A stretch of DNA of 64,000 bases, taken from NCBI GenBank assembly GCA_001313365.1, contig BBFS01000011.1, positions 1 through 64,000 on the forward strand, given 5' to 3'. Shown piece by piece: positions 1 to 9,768 of this stretch; position 1 is the stretch's first letter, and each line of letters starts with the position of its first letter. The translations under genes and the position numbers were made by a program. The notes below the pieces were generated by a model. That model did no database searches. It saw only the letters and a list, made by a program, of their open reading frames with translations, and had not been told where the DNA came from. This DNA is from Paenarthrobacter nitroguajacolicus JCM 14115. GTDB lineage: Bacteria > Actinomycetota > Actinomycetes > Actinomycetales > Micrococcaceae.

Positions 1-518
1 CGGAGCTGGGCCGCGCGCCCGGGCTGCGACGGCAGCCGAAGCAGCAGCGGCGGGTGATTTCGCTGTCGTGACCGTTCCCCCCCTCAAGAACTACAGGGAC
101 ATCCCGACGGAGCCGCTTGAGGCAAGATCGTCATCGACACCAACAACTACTACTGGGAGCGCGACGGCCGCATTCCCGAGCTGGATAACGGAGAAGCCAC
201 CACCTCCGGCTTGCTCCAGAAGCACCTCCCAACCTCCAAGGTGGCCAAGGGTTTCAATCACATCTTCGCCAAGGACATCACCACGGACGGCGCCCCCCCG
301 CAGGCAGCGCCAACCGTCGTGCCCTGGCTACCTCGAGTGATTTCCCGGAAGCAGCCGGGCTTGTCACCAAGCTCTACGACGAGTTCGGCTTCGACACCGT
401 CAACATCGGCCAGCTGGAGGACAGCTGGCGCGTTGAACGCGACCGCCCCGCGTACGTCATCCGGCAGAACGCGGACGAACTCCGCGAGAACCTCGCGAAG
501 GCAACGCGCACGGTCTAA
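1..518 (+). CDS. NADPH-dependent F420 reductase-like protein, 5'-truncated by window edge
   Basis: The C-terminal part of a Rossmann-fold dinucleotide-binding protein. Reconstructed, it reads AAAAGDFAVVTVPLKNYRD, then GKIVIDTNNYYWERDG, then AKGFNHIF, and ends in LRENLAKATRTV with TAA at 516-518. The IDTNNYY and KGFNHIF blocks are typical of the F420-dependent NADP reductase-like family, which binds NADP and hydride-acceptor cofactors; the true substrate is unknown. The frame is interrupted at a 7-C run (77-83), at a missing G near 120 and at a 7-C run (293-299). Trimming these restores one frame. The gene starts upstream of the window. A GC-rich hairpin follows the stop codon. Confidence 0.75.
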
Positions 519-531
519 CTGAAGCGCACGA

Positions 532-562
532 CGGCGGGAGGGCGGCTTCCGCCTTCCCGCCG
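532..562. terminator. GC-rich hairpin terminator
   Basis: Two 14-nt arms (532-545 and 549-562) pair with one G-T wobble around a 3-nt loop, 13 nt after the stop codon of the F420-reductase-like gene. No T tract follows, as is common in high-GC actinobacteria. Confidence 0.6.
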
Positions 563-765
563 CCTATGCGGGGGGGCTGCCGGTTTTGGGGGTCGGCGGT
601 CTTTGGGGTCCGCGGTTTAGGCTGGCTCAAATTCCGGGGGTCGAAATCGTGTCACGAATCGGGACGTCGGCGCACTTTATAGTGGCTGTCTCTCCGGACG
701 CCTGGCGCATCGGGCATTCGGGGGGGAGTCAGCCACCCCCTAAGAGCCCTACCCCGAGGAGTCCC

Positions 766-1559
766 ATGTCCACCAAAATCTCGAGCTGGCCGGCAGCGAC
801 GCCCATGTGGGTGGACTTGGGCGTGAACAACCTCGCAGCCGCGAAAAGCTTTTACGCGGATCTCTTCGGCTGGGAATTCGTAGCCGGCGGCCAGGACGCC
901 GGGGGGGAGTACCTGCTGGCACACCTTGGCGGGCGCGCCGTCGCTGGTGTGGGGCCGAAGCAGGCACCGGGCATGCCCACCGTGTGGACCACGTTCCTGG
1001 CGTCAGACAATGTCGACCTTACCGCCAGGAAAATCAGCGCGGCCGGCGGAGAAATGATCGCACCTCCGTTCGATGTCATGGAATCCGGCCGCATGGCCTT
1101 GGCCGTCGACACCGTGGGCGCGGCCTTCGGTATCTGGCAGGCCGGCACCCATATCGGGGGGGCGGAACGCGTCAATGAACACGGCTCCTTGTGCTGGAAC
1201 GAGCTCCACACCCGCGACTTCACCGCCGCCAGGTCCTTCTACTCTGAGGTCTTCGACGTCAGCTACCAGGACGCCAGCGAGGACGGCTTTGTCTACTCCA
1301 CGCTGCGCAGGCCGCTGGACGGCCGGGAAGTGGGAGGAATCCAGCATGACGACGACATCCCCCGACGCCTCCCCCTAACTATTGGTTGACCTGGTTTGCC
1401 AGCGACTACGTCCAAGGCACTGCGGAACGGGCAGTGGAGCTCGGCTCCACCCTTCTGATGCCCGTAACGGAGAGTCCCCTGGGGGGGCGTATGGCCATCA
1501 TTCAAGCGCCACAGGGTGAAGTGTTCGGCATCATCGACGCCCCCCGCATCAACGAGTAA
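766..1559 (+). CDS. VOC (glyoxalase) family protein, two domains
   Basis: About 264 residues, read as two vicinal-oxygen-chelate domains. The first starts MSTKISSWPAATPMWVDLGV with the usual pattern AAAKSFYADLFGWEF. The second has CWNELHTRDFTAARSFYSEV. It resembles the actinobacterial CFP30B-like double-VOC proteins, whose substrate is generally unknown; some bind small hydrophobic or metal-chelated ligands. ATG at 766 follows the purine-rich stretch gaggagtccc. The frame breaks near 1361-1376 (tract cccccgacgcctccccct) and resumes as NYWLTWFASDYVQGTAERAV, ending FGIIDAPRINE with TAA at 1557-1559. It stands alone, between a terminator and a convergent regulator gene. Confidence 0.8.
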
Positions 1560-1606
1560 GAGAACCACCCCAAGGCCCAGTCCGCCGCGTGCAAGACCTC
1601 AGGGTT

Positions 1607-2492
1607 TCAGGCGGCGGCCGGGTTCAAGGCCTCAGCAATGACCTCATGTGCGTGGGCTGCTGCAAGGGGTGCCGCCAAACGGTGTACTGCCAGGAAGGTC
1701 TTGCGCACCGCTGGTCCGTGCCACTCGGGCGGAAGGTAGTCGGTGGGGAGGTTCGGGTCCCGATAGGGGAACTTACGCCACATGGTGAGCATGGGAATGT
1801 AAAAGCGGAATGCGTCGCGTCGCAGCTCTTCGGTGGACGCAGCCAGGGCAGCTTCCGGATCATCGCCCACCTGCTCGGTCCATTGCTGCTCAGCACCCTT
1901 GTAGACCTCGAGGAACTCGGTGAACTGCTGATCGAGTTCCTTGAGTCCCACCACTCAGATATTTTGGGCCGCATGGGTCCGTCGAACACGTAGTCGCTCC
2001 GGAAAAGATCAACGAACTCGATCAGCCCGCTCGCGGTAAGGCGCTCCCGGGCTTGCTCCAGCTTGTGTGCGGGGGGGCGATCCACACACCGTTGGCCACG
2101 GAACCAAAACCAAGTCCCAGCAGCGCGGACCGCAGCTGGTGCCTGCGGTTGCGCATGGATTCGGGCACTGAGAAGACGGCCAGCACCCAGGTATCCACCG
2201 GCGCAGGCTGCTCCGGTGCGAAGATCCGCCGGTCACCTTCACGGAACACGTCGCTGACGGACTCGGAGATCTTGTACTTGGCGATTCCGCCCTCGCGGAC
2301 ACTCTTCAGTACGCCCTTGGCCTTAAGCCTGGAGACGGACGACCTCACACCCGGAGCGTCGTAACCGAGCGAGCCCAGCATGGAAATCAGCGCAGAGACC
2401 GGCAACGCATCGCCCGCGTTGCGGCCGTAAAGACCGAAAATCGTGACGAGCAGTTGCTGGTGGCGCACCGGAGGTGCCGGGACGGCGAACAT
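1607..2492 (-). CDS. PaaX family transcriptional regulator
   Basis: An N-terminal winged helix (HQQLLVTIFGLYGRNAG, then VRSSVSRLKAKGVLKS) is followed by the PaaX-type central domain (SVSDVFREGDRRIF, WVLAVFSVPESMRNRRHQLRSAL, GSVANGVWIAP) and a C-terminal acidic/aromatic part ending in IAEALNPAAA. PaaX repressors respond to aryl-CoA thioesters, classically phenylacetyl-CoA. The neighbouring minus-strand operon makes an aryl-CoA, so this protein is a reasonable candidate regulator of it, although it is about 1.7 kb away and not adjacent to the operon promoter. Frames break around 2068-2074 (7 G) and 1950-1960. ATG at 2490-2492. Confidence 0.8.
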
Positions 2493-2575
2493 CTAAAGGC
2501 CCTCATTTCCGCGCCGCAGTTCCGGCGCCAGTCCAGTTCATCATAGGTGCGGTGTTGGTCCCCCCCGCCGAGTTG

Positions 2576-2623
2576 GCAGGTAACCCCCCCCATGCTCGGG
2601 CGCAACATGGGGGGGTTAACTGC
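2576..2623. repeat. Intergenic palindrome (GAGTTGGCAG-type element)
   Basis: Arms gcaggtaac (2576-2584) and gttaactgc (2615-2623) continue inward into a C-rich run plus atg facing cat plus a G-rich run, giving a stem of about 18 bp with a 12-nt loop. It lies between the start of the PaaX gene and the end of the next minus-strand gene. It resembles the elements at 3731-3793 and 44746-44808, which also begin with GAG(A/T)TGGCA. It may serve as the terminator of whichever gene ends here. Confidence 0.55.
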
Positions 2624-2656
2624 AGTGTCGCGGGCCGCGTGCTCCCGGGTCCGGGA

Positions 2657-3040
2657 TCAACCAAGCGAAAGAAGCAAGAAGAGGACTGCAAGAACCAGCG
2701 CCACCGGCGTCATCACGAAACGCTCGGGCTTGCTGCGGGAGATCGCATTCAAAGCAACGCCCAAAATGAAGTAGGCGGTAAGTACCCACATGAAAATGTC
2801 GGTGAAGGTTTCACTGACCAGTACAGGCGCCAAACGCGCTTTTGCCAACGCCGTGTAGCCGAACAAGGCGTACAGCACTATGGAGACCACGCTGCCCACC
2901 CGCAACTTCTGCGGCAGGACGTCATGCTGCCCACCCCAAGCGAACCGTCCTAGGGGGGGCGCGCCAGCCACCAACGCAACCTGGAAAACGGCCAAACAAC
3001 CAAGAATTATGCACGCGAGAATCGCCCAGAGCTGCTCCAC
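2657..3040 (-). CDS. Small integral membrane protein, unknown function
   Basis: A 127-residue protein with four hydrophobic segments: ILACIILGCLAVFQVALVAG (about 8-27), SVVSIVLYALFGYTALA (about 50-66), IFMWVLTAYFILGVALNAI (about 81-99) and MTPVALVLAVLFLLLSL at the C terminus. The reading frame is intact. The start is GTG at 3038-3040; no internal ATG would leave the first helix intact. I do not recognise a named family. It is probably monocistronic. Confidence 0.65.
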   Translation of the reverse strand: MEQLWAILACIILGCLAVFQVALVAGAPPLGRFAWGGQHDVLPQKLRVGSVVSIVLYALFGYTALAKARLAPVLVSETFTDIFMWVLTAYFILGVALNAISRSKPERFVMTPVALVLAVLFLLLSLG

Positions 3041-3090
3041 GGTCTAAGCGTAAACGCAAGGCATCGCTCCACCGACTGGCCGCACCTTAG

Positions 3091-3102
3091 TAAGCATGCT
3101 TA
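3091..3102. promoter_or_regulatory. Perfect 12-bp palindrome TAAGCATGCTTA
   Basis: This fully self-complementary 12-mer lies between the divergent genes at 3040 (minus) and 3177 (plus). TAGTATAGG follows at 3101-3109 and could act as a -10 element for the plus-strand gene. It is a candidate operator; the regulator is unknown. Confidence 0.4.
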
Positions 3103-3176
3103 GTATAGGACCATGCTGTTTCGAGGCTAACACGGCCTCAGAAAGTCCTTTCCGTATCAACGATAGGAACCACATC

Positions 3177-3719
3177 ATGCAGGAAATCTCGTAGCCCGGT
3201 CCATTCACGACCTCACCGCCGCAGCATGGTTCGGCGGCTCGCTGATGGGGGGGGCCATCGGACTCAACGGCGCCGCAGCGGAAGCCAAAGACCCCCCCAC
3301 CGAGCGAACCCGCCTCTCAAGCAAAGGCTGGGGGTAAGTGGGCCCCCCCGGTCCAGACGGCAGCTTTCGCCGGACACCTTGCCGCCGATCTGGCCATCGC
3401 TTGGGAAAACAAAGGCCGGATCGCCAAGCAGGACAGCGTCGCCGCCAACACCATTTACAAAACAGTGGTGACTTTGGCCGGTGCAGCCGTCACCCTGTAT
3501 GCAGGTGTAGTGGGCAAGAAGGTGGATGAGCTCTCCGACGAAGGCGCCGTGGGCGCCACGGAACCGAAGGCTGGCGCATCGGACGAGTTGAAGGCCGCCC
3601 AAACCCAGCTGAAAGCACTCCAGTGGGCCATTCCTGCGTTCGCTGCCTGGGTGATCATCCTGGGTGCCAAGCACGGTGAGATGCAGCGACCCAAGAACAT
3701 CCTTAAGGGCCTGCGCTAG
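3177..3719 (+). CDS. Hypothetical membrane protein
   Basis: About 180 residues when reconstructed. After a broken N terminus it reads IHDLTAAAWFGGSLMGAIG, then AFAGHLAADLAIAWENKGRI, IYKTVVTLAGAAVTLYAGVV, and finally WAIPAFAAWVIILGAKHGE, ending NILKGLR with TAG at 3717-3719. Three or four hydrophobic segments and a charged C-terminal tail suggest an inner-membrane protein. The first codons after ATG 3177 run into TAG at 3192, so a base is missing in 3186-3195. G/C runs at 3246-3253 and 3344-3350 also shift the frame. The family is not recognised. Confidence 0.55.
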
Positions 3720-3730
3720 ACAAACCCCCT

Positions 3731-3793
3731 CGCCGAGATGGCAGTTGACACCAATCCCAGGCTTCAACATTGGTGTCAGCTGCCATCTCGGCG
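3731..3793. terminator. Large bidirectional hairpin between convergent genes
   Basis: Two 25-nt arms (3731-3755 and 3769-3793) pair with a single wobble around a 13-nt loop. The element fills the gap between two convergent stop codons (3719 plus strand, 3797 minus strand), so it most likely terminates both. The arms start CGCCGAGATGGCAGTTGACA, sharing the GAG(A/T)TGGCA core with the elements at 2576 and 44746. Confidence 0.75.
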
Positions 3794-3796
3794 GAG

Positions 3797-4204
3797 CTAT
3801 TCGGCTGCCGGCACACCCTTTACGGCGCGGACCAGATGTTCCGGCCAAGGCTGCGCAGCGGTGCTGCCGTTAGGGACGTGCACCGTGGTGACCGTCCCGT
3901 ACGCGGCGACCTCACCGGCGTCGGACGTTACATCGAAAGCCATGGTCAGCGAGGTCCGGCCGAGCGCGTGAATCCTCACCGTGGCGGTGATGCGCTGGCC
4001 GAACCACAGCTTCGCCTTGTAATTGATAACTTGCTGCACCCGCGGAGCGCTGGGGAAGTAATCCGGCAACTCCAGCGAGCGGAAAAGCTCAGCTTCCGCA
4101 GCCTCAACCCAGCGCAGGATCGCCGAGTTGTGCTGGTGTCCTGAGGCATCGGTGTCTACCCACTCCACCGTTCGCTCAACGCACGCCTCCGGAAACCTGT
4201 CCAT
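3797..4204 (-). CDS. Hotdog-fold acyl-CoA thioesterase (4-hydroxybenzoyl-CoA thioesterase-like)
   Basis: A 135-residue intact frame. The N-terminal VEWVDTDASGHQHNSAILRWVEAAEAE matches the 4HBT/YbgC hotdog signature: the Asp of DTDASGH is the catalytic position and the helix RWVEAAEAEL follows. Thioesterases of this type cleave aryl- or acyl-CoA. It follows the AAHS transporter gene by 8 nt and so is probably the last gene of the aromatic-acid operon. There it could hydrolyse the ring-hydroxylated CoA ester or rescue trapped CoA. Start ATG 4202-4204; the protein ends VRAVKGVPAAE. Confidence 0.8.
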   Translation of the reverse strand: MDRFPEACVERTVEWVDTDASGHQHNSAILRWVEAAEAELFRSLELPDYFPSAPRVQQVINYKAKLWFGQRITATVRIHALGRTSLTMAFDVTSDAGEVAAYGTVTTVHVPNGSTAAQPWPEHLVRAVKGVPAAE

Positions 4205-4212
4205 GATTGCTC

Positions 4213-5575
4213 CTAGCGGGCGCTGACAGCGACGTCGTCAGGATCAACGTCGACGGCGGCAACCGGCACCTCAGGTTGTGGCTTGGGAATCATTGCCACA
4301 GCACCGGCTGCCAGTACTGCGATGCCGGCGAAGATCGCAAAGTTTGCCTCGAAGGGAAGCTTCGAGCCTGCGATCCAGCCACCAATCAACGGCCCGGAGA
4401 TGGCACCAAGGCGGGCGAAGCTCAGAGCCCAGCCCGTTGCCGTGCCACGAACCTTCGCCGGATAGTAGTCGGCGATGTAGCCGGTCAGGACCAGGGACGT
4501 AGAGATGGATCCGACACCCGCGAAGGCCACGAACAGCAGGTTGACCACCATGGTGTTCGGGAAGACGAGCAGCATGATGCCCAGCCCGCCCAGGATGTAG
4601 AACACCACCAGGATGAGCTTCTTCCCGTACTTGTCTGCGGCGCGGCCCAGGAGCAGGCCACCGATCGCGGAAGCAAGGCTGAAGACCAGGAGGAAGGTCA
4701 AGGATGAGCCGAGGTCGTAGCCGGCCTTCTTCATGATGCTCGGCAGCCACGTGTTCAGGCCATAGACGAGGACCAGGCCGCAGAAGAGCGAGATCCAGAA
4801 GAACACCGTGGAGCGCAGGTACTTCCGCGAGAACATGGTGGTGATGGTCTTCCACCAAGGATCAGCCTGCACCCCCCCTGCTTTGGGAGCCACGGCAAAA
4901 ACCGGCGTGTAGTTGGAGATGTTCAGCTTGGTGGCCAGTGCTTGGCTTCGGTCTTCCGGCCTTTGATTCCAGGAATTCCAAGGACTCCGGGAGGAACTTC
5001 CAGATGATCGGAATCAGCACTACCGGCGCAGCACCAATGGCGATGACCGCACGCCAACCGCCCATGGGCAGGACGAACAGGGCGGCAAGAGCGGCGGCAA
5101 CTATGCCCAACGAGTAGCCGGAGTACATGAGGCCGTAGTTGTAGGAACGCTTGTTCGGTGCCGAGTATTCAATGGTCAGGGCCGCCGCCACCGGGATGAC
5201 ACCGCCCATTCCCAGGCCACCGATTAGCCTGAACAGGCCGAAGAGCTCCGGCGTCGGTGCCCACGCGGCGCCCGCCTGGGTGAGCGTGAAGATTGCCATG
5301 GAAGCCAGGAGCATCTTCTTGCGTCCCACGAGGTCGCTGAGAGTGCCGATGAACAGGCGCCGATAAGCATGCCAATCAAGGCATATGAGCCGAGTCCACC
5401 GAGCGCCAGCGGGCTAAGGTTCCATTCCTTGTACTCAGCAAGGGCAGGAAGGATGGCCCCCGAGGACGCCCACGTCATAGCCTTCGGCGAGGATCGCGAG
5501 CCAGCAGCAGAACAACACCAGTCCGGTGGTCTTCCTGGGCACATTCCATGTGTTGAGGGGGGGTGCGGTCGCCAT
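4213..5575 (-). CDS. MFS transporter, aromatic acid:H+ symporter (AAHS) type
   Basis: A 12-TM permease. The reconstruction begins MATAPPLNTWNVPRKTTGLV and has FCCWLAILAEGYDVGVLGAI in TM1, the AAHS signature DGYD-like motif as EGYDVGVLGA. The loop motif GTLSDLVGRKKMLL lies between TM2 and TM3, and LLLGRAADKYGKKLIL marks the second half. Family members import protocatechuate, 4-hydroxybenzoate, salicylate-like acids or gentisate. Its place in an aryl-CoA operon points to uptake of that operon's substrate. Breaks at a missing base near 5355, near 4950 and at a 7-G run (5547-5553). The start codon lies 2 nt downstream of the hydroxylase stop, indicating translational coupling. Confidence 0.85.
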
Positions 5576-5577
5576 GG

Positions 5578-7970
5578 CTACTTCACCAGAACCGATGCGG
5601 CGGCGGACTCAGGAGTCCAGCGAAGGTGGGTGTTGGCCTCTTGGATATCGGCTTCCTTTAGCAAGGAAAGGCGCGGGCGAACGGCGTCAGTGCGCGAGCT
5701 CGGCGGCTTGCGGCGGCCGGCACGGAACTGCGGGATCACTGGGCGCTGGGCCCTGGTATTCCTGTTCAGCTGCAGCGTGCAGCGTCCACTGGGGGGGTCG
5801 TAAAGGTGCGTACGGCCCAGGGCGATCAGTCCGCGCGGCCTGCGAGGAGGATAGAGTTCACGTCGTCGTAGGTGGAGATGGCACCGACGGCGATCACGGC
5901 CACGCCTGCCGGTGCGGCAACTTCCTGGCGGATGCGGTCGGCGAACGGGGGGGTCTGGTAGCTGCGGCCGAAGGCGGGCTTCTCTTCCTTGGCCACCTGG
6001 CCGGTGGAAACGTCCAAGCCTGCAGCGCCGTGCTCGACGAACGCCTTGGCGATGGACACCGAATCGTCGGAGGTGTTGCCACCCTCGATCCAGTCCGTTG
6101 CGGAGATGCGCACCGTCACCGGCTTGTGGGCGGGCCATGCCGCGCGAACGGCGTCGAACACTTCCAGCGGGAACCGCAACCGGTTCTCCAGCTGCCGCCG
6201 TATTCGTCGGTCCGCTTGTTGGATACCGGCGAAAGGAAGGAAGACAGCAGGTAGCCGTGGGCGGCGTGGATTTCCAGGAGGTCGAAACCGGCCTCATCGG
6301 CACGGACCGTGGAAGCGACGAACTCCGCCTTAATGGCATCCATGCCGGCCCGATCCAACTCCACGGGGGTCTGGTTCTCCGGGCTGTATGGAAGCAGAAG
6401 GGCCGACGGCGGTCCAGTTGCCTGACTCGAGCGGCTGATCGATGCTTCCCACATGAGCTTGGTGGAGCCCTTGCGACCAGAGTGGCCCAGCTGCGCGCCG
6501 ATCCTGGCGGTGGAACGGCTGTGCACGAAGTCCACGATTTCCTTCCAGCTGTCACGCTGATCGTCCGTGTACAGGCCGCTGCAACCGGGGGGTGATGCGG
6601 CCTGCTTCGGAAACACAGACCATTTCGGTCATGACCAAACCGGCGCCACCGAGTGCTTTGGAGCCAGGTGAACCTTATGGAAGTCGCCCGGAACGCCGTC
6701 CGTAGCTGAGTACATGTCCATCGGCGAGACCACAATGCGGTTCTTCAGCTCCAGCTCGCCGATGCGGAACGGCTGAAACATGGCCGGCGCAACCTCTGTC
6801 AATCCCTGCGACGAAGCAAAGCCGCGGTCCACAGCGTCTGCGAATTCAGGATCGCGGAGGCGCAGGTTTTCCTGTGTGATGCGGCGGCTGCGGGTCAACA
6901 GGTTGAACGCGAACTGCGTGGGGTCCTGGTCCTTGTACTGGCCGATGCGCTCAAACCACTCAAGGGAAGCCTGGGCTGCGCGCTGGGTGGAGGCGACCAC
7001 GGGCCGGCGCTCAGCCTCATACGCCGCGAGCGCGGACTCCACATCCGCGTGTTCGTGCAGGCAAGCGGCCAGTGCCAACGAGTCCTCCATGGCCAGCTTG
7101 GTGCCGGAACCGATGGAGAAGTGGGCCGTGTGGGCGGCGTCGCCCAACAGCACCACGTTGTTGTGGCGCCAGTTTTCGTTGCGGACGGTGGTGAAGTTGA
7201 TCCACTTGGAGTTGTTGGTGAGGACCTCGTAGCCGTTGAGTTCCTCGGCGAAGATCTCGCGGATCTTGGCGATGGCCTTCTCATCCGACACGCCGGGAGG
7301 GAAGACCTCGTTGGCCGTCTCATCGAAACCTGCCGCGTGCCACACGTCCTGGTGCATTTCCACGATGAACGTGGAACCCTCATCCGAGTAGGGGTACCCG
7401 TGGATTTGCATGACACCCCCCCACTCGGTTTCCTTCACGAAGAATTTGAAGGCCTCGAACACCTGATCCGTACCCAGCCACATGAACTTGTTGGTCCGCG
7501 GGTCCAGGTTCGGCTTGAACGAGTCAGCGTACTTGGCACGGATCTGCGAATTGATGCCGTCCGCGGCAAGAACCAGATCGTAGTTGGCTTCAAGTTCCTC
7601 TACGGCGGGGGGCCAAGGTGCTGAACCGCACGTCAACGTTCAGTTCGATGCAGCGACGTTGCAGCAGCTCCAGCAATTCCTTGCGGCTCATGGCAGCGAA
7701 GCCCTGGCCTCCGACTGTCATCATCTCGCCGCGGAAATGGATGTCGATGTCGGACCAGCGGGCGAAGCGGCGGCTCATGTATTCAGCCACAACGGGATCG
7801 GCGTTGCCGATGCCACCGAGCGTCTCATCGGAAAATACGACGCCGAAGCCAAAGGTGTCGCTGGCAGCGTTGCGTTCCCAGAGAGTGATGTCGTGCGACG
7901 GGTCCAGCTGCTTCATCAGTGCTGCGAAGTACAGGCCACCGGGGCCGCCTCCAACGATTGCGATTTTCAT
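5578..7970 (-). CDS. Bifunctional salicylyl-CoA 5-hydroxylase / anthraniloyl-CoA monooxygenase-reductase
   Basis: A fusion of about 790 residues. The N-terminal half is a group A flavoprotein monooxygenase (MKIAIVGGGPGGLYFAALMK at 1-20; later LAADGINSQIRAKYAD and the FAD-ribose motif GDAAHTAHFSIGSGTKLAMED). From about residue 395 an Old Yellow Enzyme domain follows (MFQPFRIGELELKNRIVVSP, then GHSGRKG, AAHGYLLSSFLSP, ISATDWIEGG, VIAVGAI). This architecture is known for 2-aminobenzoyl-CoA monooxygenase/reductase and SdgC-type salicylyl-CoA 5-hydroxylases. These use NADH, FAD and O2 to hydroxylate, or hydroxylate and dearomatise, the aryl-CoA. Broken at several G/C tracts (near 7605, 6590-6640, 6185, 5795). 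It follows the ligase gene directly. Salicylate and anthranilate cannot be told apart from sequence. Confidence 0.85.
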
Positions 7971-7985
7971 GGGTGTTGCTCCTTC

Positions 7986-9694
7986 TCAGCCTGGCTCTGG
8001 CCGGCGGGGGTGAAGTTGTTCGGTCTGGTTCGCGTTCGCTATAACGCCCTCGGCGAGAAGGCTGTCGCGGAGCTTGAAGTGCTGGAGTTTGCCGCTGGGA
8101 TTGCGTGGCAGTTCGTTGACGAAGCGGACGTCCCGGGGGGGGTACTTGTACGGGGGGGCGATGGCCTGCTTCACGAAGTCCTGGATTTCCTTGCGCTTTG
8201 CGGCGTCGCCGGTGACACCTTCGCGCAGCACGATGAAAGCGCAGACTATGCTGCCTCGCTCTTCGTCCGGAACTCCGATGACGGCGTTTTCCACCACGTC
8301 GGGGGGGTGCTGGTCGATGGCCGTTTCAACCTCGGGTGCGCCGATGTTGTAACCGGAAGAGACAATCATGTTGTCCGAGCGCGCCTGGTACGTGAAATAG
8401 CCGTCGGCATCCATGGCGAACGTATCGCCGGTGACGTTCCAGCCACGGACCACGTAGTTGGCCTGCCTGGCATCGTCGAGGTAGCGGCACCCGGTAGGGC
8501 CGATCACGGCCAGGCGGCCGATGCTGCCCGGGCCGAGTTCGTTGCCGTCGTCGTCCAGGATGGTGGCCCGGAACCCCCCCGGAACAGCGCGCCCGGTGGT
8601 TCCTGGGCGGATGTCATCGCCGGCAGCGGAGATGAAGACGTGCAGCAGCTCAGTAGCGCCGATTCCGTTGACCAGGCGCAGGCCGGTAATCTCGCGGACA
8701 GCTTCCCAGGTCTCCTTGGACAAGTGCTCTCCGGCAGAGACGGCAACGCGGAGGCCGCGGAGGAGGTCCCCCCCCGCTTCTCCTTCAGGATGGCGCGGTA
8801 GGCAGTGGGTGCAGTGAAGAGGATCGTGGCACCAGCCGCGGCGGCGTGCTCTGCCAGTTCCACGGGCCCGGCTTTCTCAGTCAGGAGCGAAGATGCGCCG
8901 AAACGGAGCGGGAAGACCACCAGGCCGCCCAGCCCGAAGGTGAAAGCCAGAGGCGGGGGAACCGGCGAAGACGTCATCGGCGGTTGGCTCAAGGATGAAG
9001 CGGGCGAAGGTGTCCGCGTTGGCCAGGATGTCCCGGTGGAAGTGCATGGTCACCTTCGGCACACCGGTGGTGCCCGACGTCGGACCCAGCAGCGCAACGT
9101 CGTCCGCTGAAGTGTCCACAGCCGTGAACACGCCGCTCTTTTGCCCACAGCGGGAGGTGAGGTCGTCGTCGTCGGACGCGTTACGGGACCCGTACGTCAG
9201 GACCTTAACCTGGTCCCCCCCCGCCGCGACCCTGAGCTCGTCCACGAAGCGGTGATCAGAGATGGCCACCACCGGCTTGGTGAGGCCGATGAGGGTGGAG
9301 ACTTCGTTGGAGCGCAGCATGGGCATGGTGGTGACCACCACGGCGCCGACTTTCAGAACACCAAGCCAGGCAGCGACGATCCAGGGGTTGTTGGGCCCGC
9401 GCAGCAACACGCGGTTGCCCGGCACAACACCGAGGTCTTCAGTGAGGACCTGGGCCACCTGGTTGGAACGCTGCTGAAGCTGGCCGTAGGTCCAGACAAC
9501 GCCGTCCGGGGTCCGCAGGGCCGGGCTGTCCGCGCCGTACTGTTCGACGCCGTCGTCGATCAGTACCGCAGCAGCATTGAGCCGTTCCGGGTAGTGGAGT
9601 TCGGGAAGGGTGAATTCAAGCGCAGGCCAGGTATCGGCGGGCGGCAGGTGGTCGCGGGTGAACGTGTCCACGTGGCCGATGGCATCATGCTCAT
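7986..9694 (-). CDS. Aryl-CoA ligase (2-aminobenzoate/salicylate-CoA ligase type, AMP-forming)
   Basis: A benzoate-CoA-ligase-like member of the ANL superfamily, about 560 residues. It has the P-loop LLGPTSGTTGVPKVTMHFHR, the A5-like region FISAAGDDIRPGTTGRAVPG, the hinge motif YFTYQARSDNMIVSSGYNIG and the C-terminal catalytic lysine region LPRNPSGKLQHFKLRD. It should activate an ortho-substituted benzoate to its CoA thioester with ATP, supplying the downstream hydroxylase. Runs at 8137-8156, 8769-8775 and 9214-9221 break the frame. The first codons are also disturbed, so the ATG at 9692-9694 is a best guess. It lies between the TesB-like thioesterase and the hydroxylase. Confidence 0.8.
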
Positions 9695-9768
9695 GGCCGT
9701 TCCTTTCAGTGGTGCGTCGTTGAAGCGGAGTGGGTTTGGGGGGCAAACTGTTTAGGAGCCGGCCCGGA

